Shown here: positions 34,395 through 43,848 of the stretch, in pieces
Numbering within the stretch: position 1 is the first letter of the stretch
Layout: each line of letters starts with the position of its first letter
From: Halobacillus naozhouensis
GTDB lineage: Bacteria > Bacillota > Bacilli > Bacillales > Halobacillaceae
Assembly: GCF_029714185.1 (NCBI RefSeq)
Contig: NZ_CP121671.1
Location: 2,666,001-2,730,000, forward strand
Length of the DNA: 64,000 nucleotides
Reading direction: 5' to 3'
Position numbers and translations under genes: made by a program
Notes under the pieces: generated by a model
What the model was told of the DNA's origin: nothing
The model's database searches: none
The model's input: only the letters and a program-made list of their open reading frames with translations

Positions 34395-36896
34395 TTAGGC
34401 CATAGTCCCCATCAGTTCGTCTACTTGCTGTTTAGTTAGGAGGATATCTCTCGGTTTGCTGCCTTTTTGTTCGGAAATAATCCCATAATCCTCCATTTGA
34501 TCAATCAACCTGGCGGCCCGGTTATAACCAACTTTAAAACGACGCTGCAACAGGGAGGCGCTTGCTCCATTGTGATCAAGGACAAAATGGACAGCTTCTT
34601 CAAACAAAGCATCTGTTGCCTCTTCATTCGAAAGCTGCTTGATCAGCTCTTCTTGCTCGAATAAGTAATTTGGCGGTGCTATTTTCTTTACATACCCGGT
34701 GATCCGCTCAATTTCATCGTCTGACACAAAAGCGCCCTGAATCCGAACAGATCGTCCTGAACCATTTTCTATGAACAGCATGTCCCCTTTACCGAGCAGC
34801 TTCTCCGCTCCGCCTGTATCGATGATCGTTCTGGAATCTACTTGTGAAGAAACACTAAAGGCGATTCGAGTTGGGATATTTGCCTTAATTAACCCAGTAA
34901 TTACGTCTACAGATGGCCGCTGGGTAGCTACTAATAAGTGAATGCCACATGCTCTGGCCTTTTGAGCAATTCGGCAAATAGAATCCTCCACATCCTGCGG
35001 AGAAACCATCATAAGGTCAGCCAGTTCATCTATGACAATAACGAGATAAGGCAGCTTTTCAGACTTTCTTCCCTGCTGGATCATCTTCTCATTATAGCGC
35101 TCAACATCCCTTGCTCCTTCAGCTACGAATTTTTCATAGCGCTCTTCCATTTCTTTTACCGCCCATTTCAAAGCAGTTGTGGCTGCTTTTACATCTGTAA
35201 TTACCGGAGAAACAAGATGTGGAAGATTATTATACGGAGCGAGTTCTACCATTTTCGGATCAATCAATAGGAACTTCACATCTTCATGGTGTGCTTTGTA
35301 TAACAGACTAATTAATATGGTATTTATACATACACTTTTCCCAGAACCTGTCGCCCCGGCAATAAGTCCATGCGGCATTTTTTTCAGGTTCGTCACAACA
35401 GAGTCTCCACCAATATCCAAACCTAGAGCAACGGATAAAGGAGATGAGTCATCCCTAAATGCTTCGGACTCAAAAATCTTCTGTAACCCAACCATTTCTG
35501 CCTGCTGGTTAGGAACCTCTATGCCTACCGCCTGTTTCCCCGGAATAGGGGCCTCAATCCGAATGTCCCTCGCAGCCATGCTCAACTTAATATCATCAGA
35601 TAGATTTGTAATCTTACTGACCTTTACACCTGGCTCAGGCTGAACCTCAAACCTTGTCACTGCCGGTCCTTTCATTGCATGGACCACCTTTGCCTTTACA
35701 TGAAATTGGCGCAAGGTTGTCTCCAGCAATTCCATCTGTTCATGGATCCACGTCTGATCATCCGACGATTTTTTAACAGGGTCATTTAATAAATGTAACG
35801 GTGTGGAGTATTCCAGCCTCTCATCGGCTTCAGGATCATGTTCTTCCACTTGATCACTGGCTTTCACTGATACAGGCTCCTCATCATTGTCCTTTAAAAG
35901 AGTTTTTTTTTGCTGATCTCTACTTCGTTTATCACGAGGAGTCATCACTACATTGAACGGCACACGTGAACCTTTGGATCGACCGGCAGGCTTTGTAGGT
36001 TTTGGCTCGGGAAGAGATTCACTTTTTTCCTTCGAAGACCCTGATTGATTTTCTTCCTTTGTTACAGTCTTTTCTTTTGTATTTGCTATGGTTTGCTCAC
36101 TTGAATTTGCCGCAGTCTCTGCGCCTGTATTAATTGTACTCTCTTCTTCTGAAGGAATGTCCTCTGCTTTTTCTAGTGTGTTATTTAGCTGCTCCTTCTC
36201 CCCTATTGGAAACTCTTTTATCTCGTTATCCACTACATCTTGCCGAGGCTCCTTGACTGAAAGATCGCTTTTTTCAGCAGGCTTTTCCGCCTGTCTATTC
36301 AAGGAAACAGGACGTTTTTCACGCTTTTTACCTTCATCGATCTTGCCACGCATTCTTTGGCGAATCGCCTGCCACTGTTCCTCATCACTCCTAGCTTGTT
36401 CCATACTCAAAGATTGAGAGAAGTTGTTTGGATTTTGCTTTTTATATTCAGGCTCCTCTTCATTTACTACAGGCTTTGCCCGCGGATTATAACCATAAAT
36501 GGGTGAGGGGACATCACTCGGTGTAAAGGGCTGTGACGATGTTTCCGGCAGCTTAGGCTTGGATTGCTTGGACTTCTCAGCTGATTTCCTGTACGTATCC
36601 TCCTTACTTTTCTTACCTTCTTTAGTAAAACCGTCGTAATTAAATTCTCGCTTTTTTTCTTGTTCTCTTTTTTTTGAACGTGTTTTATAAGCTGGTTTTT
36701 CATGGTTATTTTGTTTTGAAGTGTCAGGTATTACAGGAAAACGAAAATTCCCTGCTTTAGGATATTTATAAGTCATTTTTGTATTAGCATTTGACTCATG
36801 ATGGTTTCTCTTAGACTCATGCGGCTTCCGTCTTTGTGTCTGATCCTCATCAGAATCAAACAAACCCTTAAATTTATTCTTAAATTCATTCCACAT
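34395..36896 (-). CDS. sftA: DNA translocase SftA (soluble FtsK family)
   Basis: Hexameric dsDNA pump that moves chromosome ends away from the closing septum. 833 residues. There are no N-terminal transmembrane helices; instead about 390 residues are polar, low-complexity and rich in Lys/Glu/Ser/Pro. Then come the alpha/beta motor domains with Walker A GATGSGKS (about 511-518), Walker B VIVIDELADLMM, and the C-terminal DNA-reading gamma winged helix (GASASLLQRRFKVGYNRAARLIDQME). B. subtilis SftA is longer (about 950) because of the linker. The ribosome binding site is weak (AAAGAGAG). Upstream of it in the same direction are ytpR, ytpQ and ytpP. Confidence 0.95.
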   Translation of the reverse strand: MWNEFKNKFKGLFDSDEDQTQRRKPHESKRNHHESNANTKMTYKYPKAGNFRFPVIPDTSKQNNHEKPAYKTRSKKREQEKKREFNYDGFTKEGKKSKEDTYRKSAEKSKQSKPKLPETSSQPFTPSDVPSPIYGYNPRAKPVVNEEEPEYKKQNPNNFSQSLSMEQARSDEEQWQAIRQRMRGKIDEGKKREKRPVSLNRQAEKPAEKSDLSVKEPRQDVVDNEIKEFPIGEKEQLNNTLEKAEDIPSEEESTINTGAETAANSSEQTIANTKEKTVTKEENQSGSSKEKSESLPEPKPTKPAGRSKGSRVPFNVVMTPRDKRSRDQQKKTLLKDNDEEPVSVKASDQVEEHDPEADERLEYSTPLHLLNDPVKKSSDDQTWIHEQMELLETTLRQFHVKAKVVHAMKGPAVTRFEVQPEPGVKVSKITNLSDDIKLSMAARDIRIEAPIPGKQAVGIEVPNQQAEMVGLQKIFESEAFRDDSSPLSVALGLDIGGDSVVTNLKKMPHGLIAGATGSGKSVCINTILISLLYKAHHEDVKFLLIDPKMVELAPYNNLPHLVSPVITDVKAATTALKWAVKEMEERYEKFVAEGARDVERYNEKMIQQGRKSEKLPYLVIVIDELADLMMVSPQDVEDSICRIAQKARACGIHLLVATQRPSVDVITGLIKANIPTRIAFSVSSQVDSRTIIDTGGAEKLLGKGDMLFIENGSGRSVRIQGAFVSDDEIERITGYVKKIAPPNYLFEQEELIKQLSNEEATDALFEEAVHFVLDHNGASASLLQRRFKVGYNRAARLIDQMEDYGIISEQKGSKPRDILLTKQQVDELMGTMA

Positions 36897-37057
36897 TATT
36901 TATCACACTCTCTTTACGTACATAATGGATAGAGGGTATATTCATTCTAACAGGTTTTAGACCGATTTTGGTTTACAATATGTTTAAAATAAGACTCAAC
37001 TACAGAAAAAGAAGCAAAGGGCTTAGTTCTTAAGTTCCCTTTGCTTCCATATTTATC

Positions 37058-37663
37058 TTAAAATTCAAATGGTTGTCCGACCTCGTAGTCTTTTTCTAAT
37101 ACTAAGATGCCTTTTTCCTTCGGAGCATTTTCCAGTTCCAGTTCTCTTGCTGAGCAAATCATCCCGCTCGAAGGTACCCCGCGCAATGATGCATCTTTAA
37201 TTTTCATACCGCTAGGCATTACAGCCCCGACTTTAGCGATGACGACTTTTTGGCCTTGCTCAACATTAGGAGCCCCACACACAATTTGCAGGGTATCATT
37301 ACCTATATCTACATGGCAGACACTAAGCTTGTCCGCATTTTCATGTGGGCCTTTTTCTGCTACATAGCCGACTACAAACTTAGGGGTCAAATCAAAATCG
37401 AGTGAATCATCTAGCTGCTCCAGTTTAAACAATGTTCGTAACTGACCAAGGATCTCTTTTGTCAGCCGTAGCTTACCTTCCCCTTTTAGCGACAAATGTT
37501 CGGATGCATTAAAAATGTTATAGCCAAGCAGAGATCCGTCCTGACTATTCGTAATCTTCACCACATCTCCATATATCTTTGAATGAGTCGTTAAACGATC
37601 TCCTTCTTTAACTGGAACGAGTAAAACGTCCCCAATTCCTTTTGGGTTATAAAACACATCCAT
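37058..37663 (-). CDS. ytpR: YtpR, EMAP-type tRNA-binding domain protein
   Basis: 201 residues: an N-terminal DUF4479-like domain and a C-terminal tRNA-binding OB fold (about 95-195, FVVGYVAEKGPHENADKLSVCHVDIGN...GAPNVEQGQKVVIAKVGAVMPSGMKIK) like that at the start of PheT and in MetG. The partner is unknown; it may bind tRNA or act in translation quality control. ATG 37663 follows the ytpQ stop with no spacing (TGA-ATG), so coupling is likely. It lies upstream of sftA. Confidence 0.92.
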   Translation of the reverse strand: MDVFYNPKGIGDVLLVPVKEGDRLTTHSKIYGDVVKITNSQDGSLLGYNIFNASEHLSLKGEGKLRLTKEILGQLRTLFKLEQLDDSLDFDLTPKFVVGYVAEKGPHENADKLSVCHVDIGNDTLQIVCGAPNVEQGQKVVIAKVGAVMPSGMKIKDASLRGVPSSGMICSARELELENAPKEKGILVLEKDYEVGQPFEF

Positions 37664-38485
37664 TCATTCATCGCCCTTTCTGTTTTTCTTAGGTTTTTTT
37701 TGAGCGAGTATAAAAATTGGTTCCAACTGTTTATCTTCATATAAGAAAGATAATGAGGTTACAGGGACGAGCCCTTCCGCGAAAAACTTCATCGCCATTT
37801 GGGCCAGAATGTCATATCCTTCTGGATTCTTAATATCTGCAAAAATGATGACATCCTGATGAGGGATGCTAATCGCTAGCTCCCCTTCAAATTCAACTTT
37901 TAATTTCTCTAACAAAACTTCGTTTAAGATTCTGCTCGCATCGTACCCATCCTGAGCTGATTGAAAGTAAAAGTCATTTCCGTAAACCGTGTCTTTTTTC
38001 ATGTCAATTGGAAGAGAACGAACATTAAAGCTGGCGATCTCCTTCATGCGTTCCTCCGTCCATTGTTCTCTTTCCAGCATATCTTTATCTATAAGCTGAT
38101 AGGACTTACCAAGATCCAATGCATAATATATCCTAGTTTCAGCTGTATGCTCCTCTACCACCAATTTCTTGCCGTTTTCTGTCTCTATTGGAAAAGAAGC
38201 CGCCCGTATAACAGGATAAATATGTTGTTCTTTACCCGAAAGTTCATGAGTTTCATTCATGATCCGCAAGGCCTCCTGAACATGGTCCACCAGTTCATCA
38301 ACTGCCTTTTCCCCACGGTTCTCATACTTAGAAATCACGTTGGGAAGTGTGATCGTAATTCCTTTTCCAGAATCGTCCCATTCAACCCTAAACGTATCTT
38401 TATCACGGTTAAAAACCGTTTTCCATTCCTCACACTGCAATCGTTCTTCGAGAATTTTCTTCATCTTTATACTCGTCATTTTCAT
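37664..38485 (-). CDS. ytpQ: YtpQ, DUF1444 protein
   Basis: 273-residue conserved protein of the DUF1444 family, function unknown. No signal peptide or membrane helix; a mixed alpha/beta composition with YPVIRAASFPIE and IPHQDVIIFADIKN as conserved patches. GGAGG lies 8 bases before ATG 38485. Its stop abuts the ytpR start. It is part of the ytpP-ytpQ-ytpR cluster of Bacillaceae, although a terminator stem follows ytpP. Confidence 0.9.
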   Translation of the reverse strand: MKMTSIKMKKILEERLQCEEWKTVFNRDKDTFRVEWDDSGKGITITLPNVISKYENRGEKAVDELVDHVQEALRIMNETHELSGKEQHIYPVIRAASFPIETENGKKLVVEEHTAETRIYYALDLGKSYQLIDKDMLEREQWTEERMKEIASFNVRSLPIDMKKDTVYGNDFYFQSAQDGYDASRILNEVLLEKLKVEFEGELAISIPHQDVIIFADIKNPEGYDILAQMAMKFFAEGLVPVTSLSFLYEDKQLEPIFILAQKKPKKNRKGDE

Positions 38486-38589
38486 ATTCTCTTCCTCCTT
38501 CTATGATGGAAGAATGATTCCGCAATCCATTTTAGCATATAGGATAAAGCTATTACACTCAGTTGCTGTCCTTTTTCTCCAAAAAAGAA

Positions 38590-38614
38590 ACAAGCTGCAC
38601 TCAAAACAGCTTGT
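38590..38614 (-). terminator. Terminator of ytpP
   Basis: ACAAGCTG / CAGCTTGT stem with a 9-base loop overlapping the ytpP stop codon, followed by TTCTTTTTT on the minus strand. Confidence 0.75.
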
Positions 38615-38931
38615 TACAATTCTATACCGGCCATAAACGATTCAATTTCCTGTTGTGTTTTCCGGTCTTTGCTAACGAAGCGGCCGACTTCCTCGCCCTT
38701 TTGGAAGGCAACAAAGCTTGGTATTCCAAAAACATCATACTCCGCACAGACATGAATAAATTGATCGCGATCAACATAGACAAACGTCCACTCTTTGAAA
38801 CGTTCTTCTATCTCCGGAAGAACAGGTTCAATCACACGACAATCCGGACACCAGTCCGCAGAAAATAATAAGACCGTTTGCTTCTCATTTATTAGTTCCT
38901 TTAATTGACCATCTGATTCTAAAGTAATCAT
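38614..38931 (-). CDS. ytpP: Thioredoxin-like protein YtpP
   Basis: 105-residue thioredoxin-fold protein with the active site WCPDC (Cys28 and Cys31) and the cis-Pro loop VFGIPSFVAF. Probably a cytoplasmic thiol-disulfide reductase; partner unknown. GGGGGTG upstream supports ATG 38931. It precedes ytpQ in the same direction, as in B. subtilis. Confidence 0.93.
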   Translation of the reverse strand: MITLESDGQLKELINEKQTVLLFSADWCPDCRVIEPVLPEIEERFKEWTFVYVDRDQFIHVCAEYDVFGIPSFVAFQKGEEVGRFVSKDRKTQQEIESFMAGIEL

Positions 38932-38964
38932 TCATACACCCCCAAGCCTTATTTTAGCACACGA

Positions 38965-39984
38965 TTACTCATATTCAATTAACATGTCCCCATCCTTGAT
39001 CAGCCCTCTTCTCCTAAGCCAAAGCGCAATTAAATAACTAATAATTGCCGGGGAAATGAAATGAAGAATCAAAACGATGCCAACAATATCCCATGAGAAT
39101 CCCATAGTCTGAAAGGTCATGATTTGGCCAACTAACCCGCTCGTCCCCATCCCTGCTCCTGAAGCATTATTTTCTAATTCCAGCCAAACGGTCGCAACAG
39201 GTGCAAGTAAGGCCCCGGCAGCTGTTGGAGGAAGAAGAATGATGGGCTTTTTAACAACATTCGCTACCTGGAGCATGGAGGTGCCAATACCTTGGGCTAT
39301 GAATCCTCCTAATCCATTGTCACGATAACTTATCGTAGCAAAGCCGATCATTTGCGCAGCACAACCGATCGTAGCCGCACCAGCAGCCAGCCCATCAATA
39401 GATAACATGATTGCAATAGCTAAACTTGAGATCGGTGCCGTTAAAGCAAGCCCCATCAGCACAGCCACAATGGTTCCCATTATAAAAGGCTGTTGAGCAG
39501 TGGCCCAGTTAATAATTTCCCCGAACCCAGTCATAAACTGGTCGATGGGAGGACCGATGAACTTCCCGGTAAAAAAACCTACTGTTAAAGTTACGAATGG
39601 CGTTAGGATAATGTCCACTCGCGTCTCTTTACTAATTAACTTTCCAACTTCAGTCGCCAATAATGCAGAAATATAACTTCCTGCCGGCCCACCTAAATCT
39701 GCACCAAAAGCCCCACTAAACAAAGCTGCAAAAATAACAAGGGGAGGTGCTTTCAATCCATAGGCGATGGCTACCCCTATCGCCCCACCCCAAATCTTGG
39801 TATCCATAGCGAAGTTGCCCAACTCTATGAAAGAATCGAGGGAAGGAATCTGCTGACCGATTGTTTTAATAATCAACCCAATAATTAAGGATGAGAACAA
39901 ACCTAAGGCCATATAGCTTAATGCTGTTATTAAATAAGAATGCACAGAAATATGTACGCCTTTTCTCTCTAAGAAGTTTTTCAT
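38965..39984 (-). CDS. PTS_EIIC-type membrane protein without PTS partners
   Basis: 339 residues, about eight to ten hydrophobic helices rich in Gly and Ala (IGVAIAYGLKAPPLVIFAALFSGAFGADLGGPAG; PPTAAGALLAPVATVWL). It resembles the PTS_EIIC_2 family of membrane proteins related to sugar-PTS IIC components. No IIA or IIB domain or gene is nearby and no phosphorylation site is visible, so PTS transport is unproved. GAGGGG precedes ATG 39984. It is divergent from the chemoreceptor gene. Confidence 0.75.
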   Translation of the reverse strand: MKNFLERKGVHISVHSYLITALSYMALGLFSSLIIGLIIKTIGQQIPSLDSFIELGNFAMDTKIWGGAIGVAIAYGLKAPPLVIFAALFSGAFGADLGGPAGSYISALLATEVGKLISKETRVDIILTPFVTLTVGFFTGKFIGPPIDQFMTGFGEIINWATAQQPFIMGTIVAVLMGLALTAPISSLAIAIMLSIDGLAAGAATIGCAAQMIGFATISYRDNGLGGFIAQGIGTSMLQVANVVKKPIILLPPTAAGALLAPVATVWLELENNASGAGMGTSGLVGQIMTFQTMGFSWDIVGIVLILHFISPAIISYLIALWLRRRGLIKDGDMLIEYE

Positions 39985-40118
39985 AAAGACCCCTCTTTCT
40001 ATAACGCATTCATTTTACATTATAATTAAACACGTGTAAACACACATGAACCTTTCACTTTTATTTACTTTTAACAAGTACACTTACCCCCGCACATAAT
40101 TATTTAGTCCTGTTTAGT

Positions 40119-40144
40119 TGAAATTATGGAAAAATTCCCGATAC
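40119..40144 (+). promoter_or_regulatory. Possible sigma-D promoter of the chemoreceptor gene
   Basis: TGAA (40119-40122), 14 bases, CCCGATAC (40137-40144) resembles the motility sigma-D pattern TAAA-N15-GCCGATAT, with three mismatches and a spacer one base short. The start codon is only 21 bases away, so the leader would be very short. Confidence 0.3.
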
Positions 40145-40165
40145 ATACAAAAGGGGGGATATCAT

Positions 40166-42331
40166 ATGAAATCATTAAGAAGCCGTGTTCGGTTCATAGT
40201 TGGATTGGCTTTAATCAGCTTGCTTGTTCTAATAGGATTTTCTACATACTTTTTTACGAAACAGACAGAGATAGCAGATGAAAGCAAACAAGTTCAGACG
40301 GCGTTAACAGCCAGTACAGAAATTAAGTATTTAATGACAGATACTACCAAGGCGCAACAAGCTTTTTTTACAAATCCAAGTAAGGAGACAGCGGAAGCTA
40401 TTACAAAGTCTATATCACTAGTGAGGGAAAATGCTCAAACCTATGCGGATAAATACAGTTCATATGAAGCTGTATCTAAGAGGTTTTCTGCCATTTCTGA
40501 GCAGGCTAAACAATATGAACAGGAACTTGAAAATCTGATCAATGCATTCAAATTACTTGGGTACACCGAATCGGAGGGAATGTATAAATTTATCAATGAA
40601 TCCTATCAGTCTTTTAACGAGCTAGTCACCACCATCAATGACCCTAAATTGGAAACAGCTTTATTGCAAATGAGGCTCCAAGAACAGGCGTTTCTGAACC
40701 AGCCAACGAAAGAACGATTGTCAAATTTCAAGGAGAGTTCAGGATCATTTGAACAAGTTGCTGATTCGTTAAGTTTACCGGAAGAACAAGCCACTAGTGT
40801 AGATCGAACTTTATTAAAATATGAGCAATCTTTAAACACCGTCCATAGCACATTTAACCAGGCGGATACAGTAAGATCTACCTTCGAAAAGATTTCAAAC
40901 GATATATCAAAACTAGTGAATCAAGCTATCGTTTCGGCAGAAGAAGTGAATGAGCTGATTACAGCAGAACAAAACACATTGAAGAATTTTATCATGAAAC
41001 TTTTGTTCATTATAGGAGGTATTGCTTTACTCGCAACCTTAAGTACAGGATTCATCATAATTCGTTCAATTACAAAGTCTGTCACTACGCTTAAAGAAGG
41101 TACTGCAATCATTGGAGATGGTGACCTTTCTCATCGAATTCACTTATACTCTAAAGATGAAATGGCTGAGATCGCAAATCAATTCAACATCATGGCTGAG
41201 AAAATGGAGCGCTCCGTTCACAAAGTGCTAGGAGCTTCAGGTGTGTTAAATACATCTTCAGACCATTTGACTTCAGTATCTGACCATTCTGCCACTCAAG
41301 CACAGGAGGTTAATGATGCTATTAATCAAGTGGCTATAGGTTCTCAGGACCAGGCTCAGAAAATTGAAGAAACGGCGAAGCTGATCGAGCATGTTTCGGA
41401 AGCGATTAGTGATACATGTCTGGCTACAGAGGATATAACCCACCGTTTGCAAGAAGCGGACAAAGAAGGAAGAGATGGATTAGGAACAGTTAATGAACTT
41501 GAATCAACCTCAAATTCCTTCATAGAACTAGCCTCTCATATGTCCAGCAAGGTTCAATCGGCTTCTGAGCAGTCGGAGGAAGTGAAAAAGATTGTGGGAA
41601 CGATTGAGGATATCGCTGATAGTACTGATTTATTAGCGCTTAATGCAGCTATTGAATCCGCACGAGCTGGTGAGGCAGGAAGAGGATTTGCCGTCGTTGC
41701 GGATGAAGTAAGAAAACTATCCGAGCGATCAAAACAGGAAGCAGGGAGAATTCACGAGCTCGTCTTAAATATGTCTAAGCAGATGACCATACTCACCACA
41801 GACGCTGGCCAATTTGATGACTATCAAACTTCGCAAAACAAGGCGGTTCTTCAAACGAAAGAAGCGTTTACTCGTATTTCTTCTTATGTAAAAGATATGA
41901 ATCACCAGATTAATCAAGTGAAAACGGCTGTAAATGGAGTAGAAACAGTTAATGATAATGTAAAAAGTAAGCTCCACGAGATTAGTATTATCTCAGAAGA
42001 AGCTGTAGCAACCGCTGAAGAGGTAGCAGCATCGAGTGAGAATCAACTTCACTCCATTGAACAAGTACATCAAGCGGCAACGGGCTTACAATCTCTCTCA
42101 CAAGAATTATCATCAGAGGTAAGTCAATTTACGATCCAGGAAAATAGAAGCATTTACGAAGATACATTTGATGAGTCAGCAAGCGTAAACAAGGGACTCT
42201 TCCAACATAATGATACTCATGATGAGTATAGTGATCTTGATCAAGAGAATATCCCAGTACCTCTAGAAGAAGACAATGACATAAACACGGAAAATGAAGA
42301 ATTCTACGATCACGAAAGAAAATCATCATAA
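40166..42331 (+). CDS. Methyl-accepting chemotaxis protein
   Basis: Transmembrane chemoreceptor of 721 residues. First helix about 8-29 (FIVGLALISLLVLIGFSTYFF), an extracellular helical sensor region to about 290, second helix (LLFIIGGIALLATLSTGFIII), a HAMP domain (SVTTLKEGTAIIGDGDLSHRI), then the signalling coiled coil whose CheA/CheW-binding hairpin tip is intact (IEDIADSTDLLALNAAIESARAGEAGRGFAVVADEVRKLSERS). The last 45 residues are Asp/Glu-rich. ATG 40166 with AAGGGGGG 7 bases away. Ligand unknown. It may work with the MotPS stator and flagella. Confidence 0.95.
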   Translation: MKSLRSRVRFIVGLALISLLVLIGFSTYFFTKQTEIADESKQVQTALTASTEIKYLMTDTTKAQQAFFTNPSKETAEAITKSISLVRENAQTYADKYSSYEAVSKRFSAISEQAKQYEQELENLINAFKLLGYTESEGMYKFINESYQSFNELVTTINDPKLETALLQMRLQEQAFLNQPTKERLSNFKESSGSFEQVADSLSLPEEQATSVDRTLLKYEQSLNTVHSTFNQADTVRSTFEKISNDISKLVNQAIVSAEEVNELITAEQNTLKNFIMKLLFIIGGIALLATLSTGFIIIRSITKSVTTLKEGTAIIGDGDLSHRIHLYSKDEMAEIANQFNIMAEKMERSVHKVLGASGVLNTSSDHLTSVSDHSATQAQEVNDAINQVAIGSQDQAQKIEETAKLIEHVSEAISDTCLATEDITHRLQEADKEGRDGLGTVNELESTSNSFIELASHMSSKVQSASEQSEEVKKIVGTIEDIADSTDLLALNAAIESARAGEAGRGFAVVADEVRKLSERSKQEAGRIHELVLNMSKQMTILTTDAGQFDDYQTSQNKAVLQTKEAFTRISSYVKDMNHQINQVKTAVNGVETVNDNVKSKLHEISIISEEAVATAEEVAASSENQLHSIEQVHQAATGLQSLSQELSSEVSQFTIQENRSIYEDTFDESASVNKGLFQHNDTHDEYSDLDQENIPVPLEEDNDINTENEEFYDHERKSS

Positions 42332-42332
42332 T

Positions 42333-42364
42333 AAATAAGCCCCTCTCCAATGAGGGGCTTATTT
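42333..42364. terminator. Bidirectional terminator between the chemoreceptor and the lipoprotein gene
   Basis: Perfect 13-base stem AAATAAGCCCCTC / GAGGGGCTTATTT with a 6-base loop. Confidence 0.92.
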
Positions 42365-42365
42365 A

Positions 42366-42896
42366 TTATTCCCTGACAAGGCTACCAGAATATTGAACAG
42401 AATTGGCAATTTCCATCATTTTTTCAGAGTCTGAAACAAGCTCACCTTTTTCAGTGTATGTTGTTATTTTCACACCGCCTACACTGACTTGAAGCTCATA
42501 TTCTTCCTCCTTATTCAACGGCAAAACACGAACATAGCTAAACCGATCTTCATCTTTATAAGACTGAAACAACAAACTTTTATCTATGGTTGAAGCCGCC
42601 TTGTAGTTCAAACGACTGGCCTGACTTTCCATTGAATTATAAAAAAGAATGTATGTCTGCTCATTACCCTCTGTCATGACTATATTGTTATTAGCCTGCT
42701 GCTTTACTTCCATTGAGCCAGGCAGATACATGGATAGCGCCTGGCCATCATAGTTCGGCTCCATACTTTCTTGTTCAAATGCTTTCAAAGAGGCCTCTTT
42801 CGTCTGACTAATCGCCTCTTTTTCAGAAAGCATGAAATTGCATCCCCCAAGGAGCATAGCCAATACTATGAAAAGTATCCCCTTTATTAAATACAT
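42366..42896 (-). CDS. Putative lipoprotein of unknown function
   Basis: 176 residues with a lipoprotein signal peptide: hydrophobic segment then lipobox LLGGC with Cys19 as the expected lipid-attachment residue. The mature part is soluble, with no domain I recognise; it has alternating hydrophobic strands (SFVR-like YVRVLPLN, YELQVSVGGVKITTY). It should face the cell exterior. AAGGAG lies about 10 bases before ATG 42896. It is convergent with the chemoreceptor, with a shared terminator. Confidence 0.85.
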   Translation of the reverse strand: MYLIKGILFIVLAMLLGGCNFMLSEKEAISQTKEASLKAFEQESMEPNYDGQALSMYLPGSMEVKQQANNNIVMTEGNEQTYILFYNSMESQASRLNYKAASTIDKSLLFQSYKDEDRFSYVRVLPLNKEEEYELQVSVGGVKITTYTEKGELVSDSEKMMEIANSVQYSGSLVRE

Positions 42897-43057
42897 GTTC
42901 AGTTACTCTCCTTACGCCCAATTTTGTCTACTTTTATCATACTATGTCGATTAAATTTAACAAGGGTTAATTTTATCCATTCCAAGTTGATTTTCTGGAC
43001 AATAACCTGTATCTAACAACATACTAGGAATAGATCTAATATTGGGAGGGGAATTAT

Positions 43058-43498
43058 ATGGAACTTACTATTTATTTAGCTGGCCAAATTCATGACGATT
43101 GGCGTGATGAACTGAAGGATAAGGCTGAAAGAAAGAATTTTTCCATTAACTTTGTAGGTCCACAGGAAAACCACCAACTTTCTGACAGTATTGGAGAAGA
43201 CATTATGGGGCAGCAGCCAGGGAAGGTATATCGAGATGAGGCCGCCTCAAGTATTAATAATTTCCGAACTCAATTATTGCTTTCTAAAGCAGATGCTGTG
43301 ATCGCCTTATTCGGGGAAGAATACAAACAGTGGAATACAGCTATGGATGCCAGCCTTGCTATTCAGGCCAATAAGCCATTAATATTAATCAGACCCGAGT
43401 CCCTGGTCCATCCATTAAAAGAATTGTCTAACCAGGCTACGGTTACAGTTGAAACCATTGAACAAGCATTAAAAGTTCTAGGTTATGTTTATGAATGA
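43058..43498 (+). CDS. ytoQ: YtoQ-family protein
   Basis: 146-residue protein with a nucleoside 2-deoxyribosyltransferase-like fold: N-terminal IYLAGQIHDDWRDEL and a later ADAVIALFGEEYKQWNTAMDASLAIQANKPLILIRP. Its substrate is unknown. GGGAGGGG upstream supports ATG 43058. It has its own terminator. In B. subtilis ytoQ also lies near ytoP. Confidence 0.9.
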   Translation: MELTIYLAGQIHDDWRDELKDKAERKNFSINFVGPQENHQLSDSIGEDIMGQQPGKVYRDEAASSINNFRTQLLLSKADAVIALFGEEYKQWNTAMDASLAIQANKPLILIRPESLVHPLKELSNQATVTVETIEQALKVLGYVYE

Positions 43499-43510
43499 CC
43501 TTGCCATAAC

Positions 43511-43544
43511 AAGAGCCTGCCCATCGTTGATCTGGCAGGCTCTT
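43511..43544 (+). terminator. Terminator of ytoQ
   Basis: AAGAGCCTGCC / GGCAGGCTCTT, perfect 11-base stem with a 12-base loop; the T-run is short (TAACTTT). Confidence 0.8.
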
Positions 43545-43631
43545 TAACTTTCTGATCTTTAAAATTCAGTATCGTTTTACATGCTAAACCTCAAAACCCT
43601 TTCCATTTGTTCACTTATTTCATATTAATTT

Positions 43632-43757
43632 TTAGTAAGTCGAAGGATGATCTGGGCCACTTCTCAATTTTTTCTCGTCTTTTTTATTTGAACGGGCTAA
43701 AGGTTTAGATAAAGCGTTGAGCTCTTCTTTACTTTTGTTTTTAGATTTGTTTTTCAT
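43632..43757 (-). CDS. Small basic protein, 41 residues
   Basis: ATG at 43757 with AGGAGG 9-10 bases upstream, then an open frame of 41 codons to TAA at 43632. The first ten residues alternate Lys/Asn/Ser (MKNKSKNKSK) and the end is SGPDHPSTY. It is hydrophilic with no membrane segment. I do not recognise a family; size and composition are compatible with a small spore-associated or nucleic-acid-binding protein but that is a guess. Located between ytoQ and the DUF84 gene. Confidence 0.65.
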   Translation of the reverse strand: MKNKSKNKSKEELNALSKPLARSNKKDEKKLRSGPDHPSTY

Positions 43758-43816
43758 TTCCCATAACCTCCTCATCAATAGTCTGTCTCATTATCAGAAT
43801 ATGATGACCAAAAAAA

Positions 43817-43842
43817 GAACATCCTTTGTAAACAGGATGCCC
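43817..43842 (-). terminator. Terminator of the DUF84 gene
   Basis: On the minus strand GGGCATCCT pairs with AGGATGTTC (two G-U), then TTTTTTT. It separates this gene from the 41-codon gene. Confidence 0.8.
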
Positions 43843-43848
43843 TTCTCG

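Noticed and set aside
40020..40050. ACACGTGT palindrome upstream of the PTS_EIIC-like gene as an operator
   Set aside because: Eight-base palindrome only; no matching regulator or repeated copy in the window.
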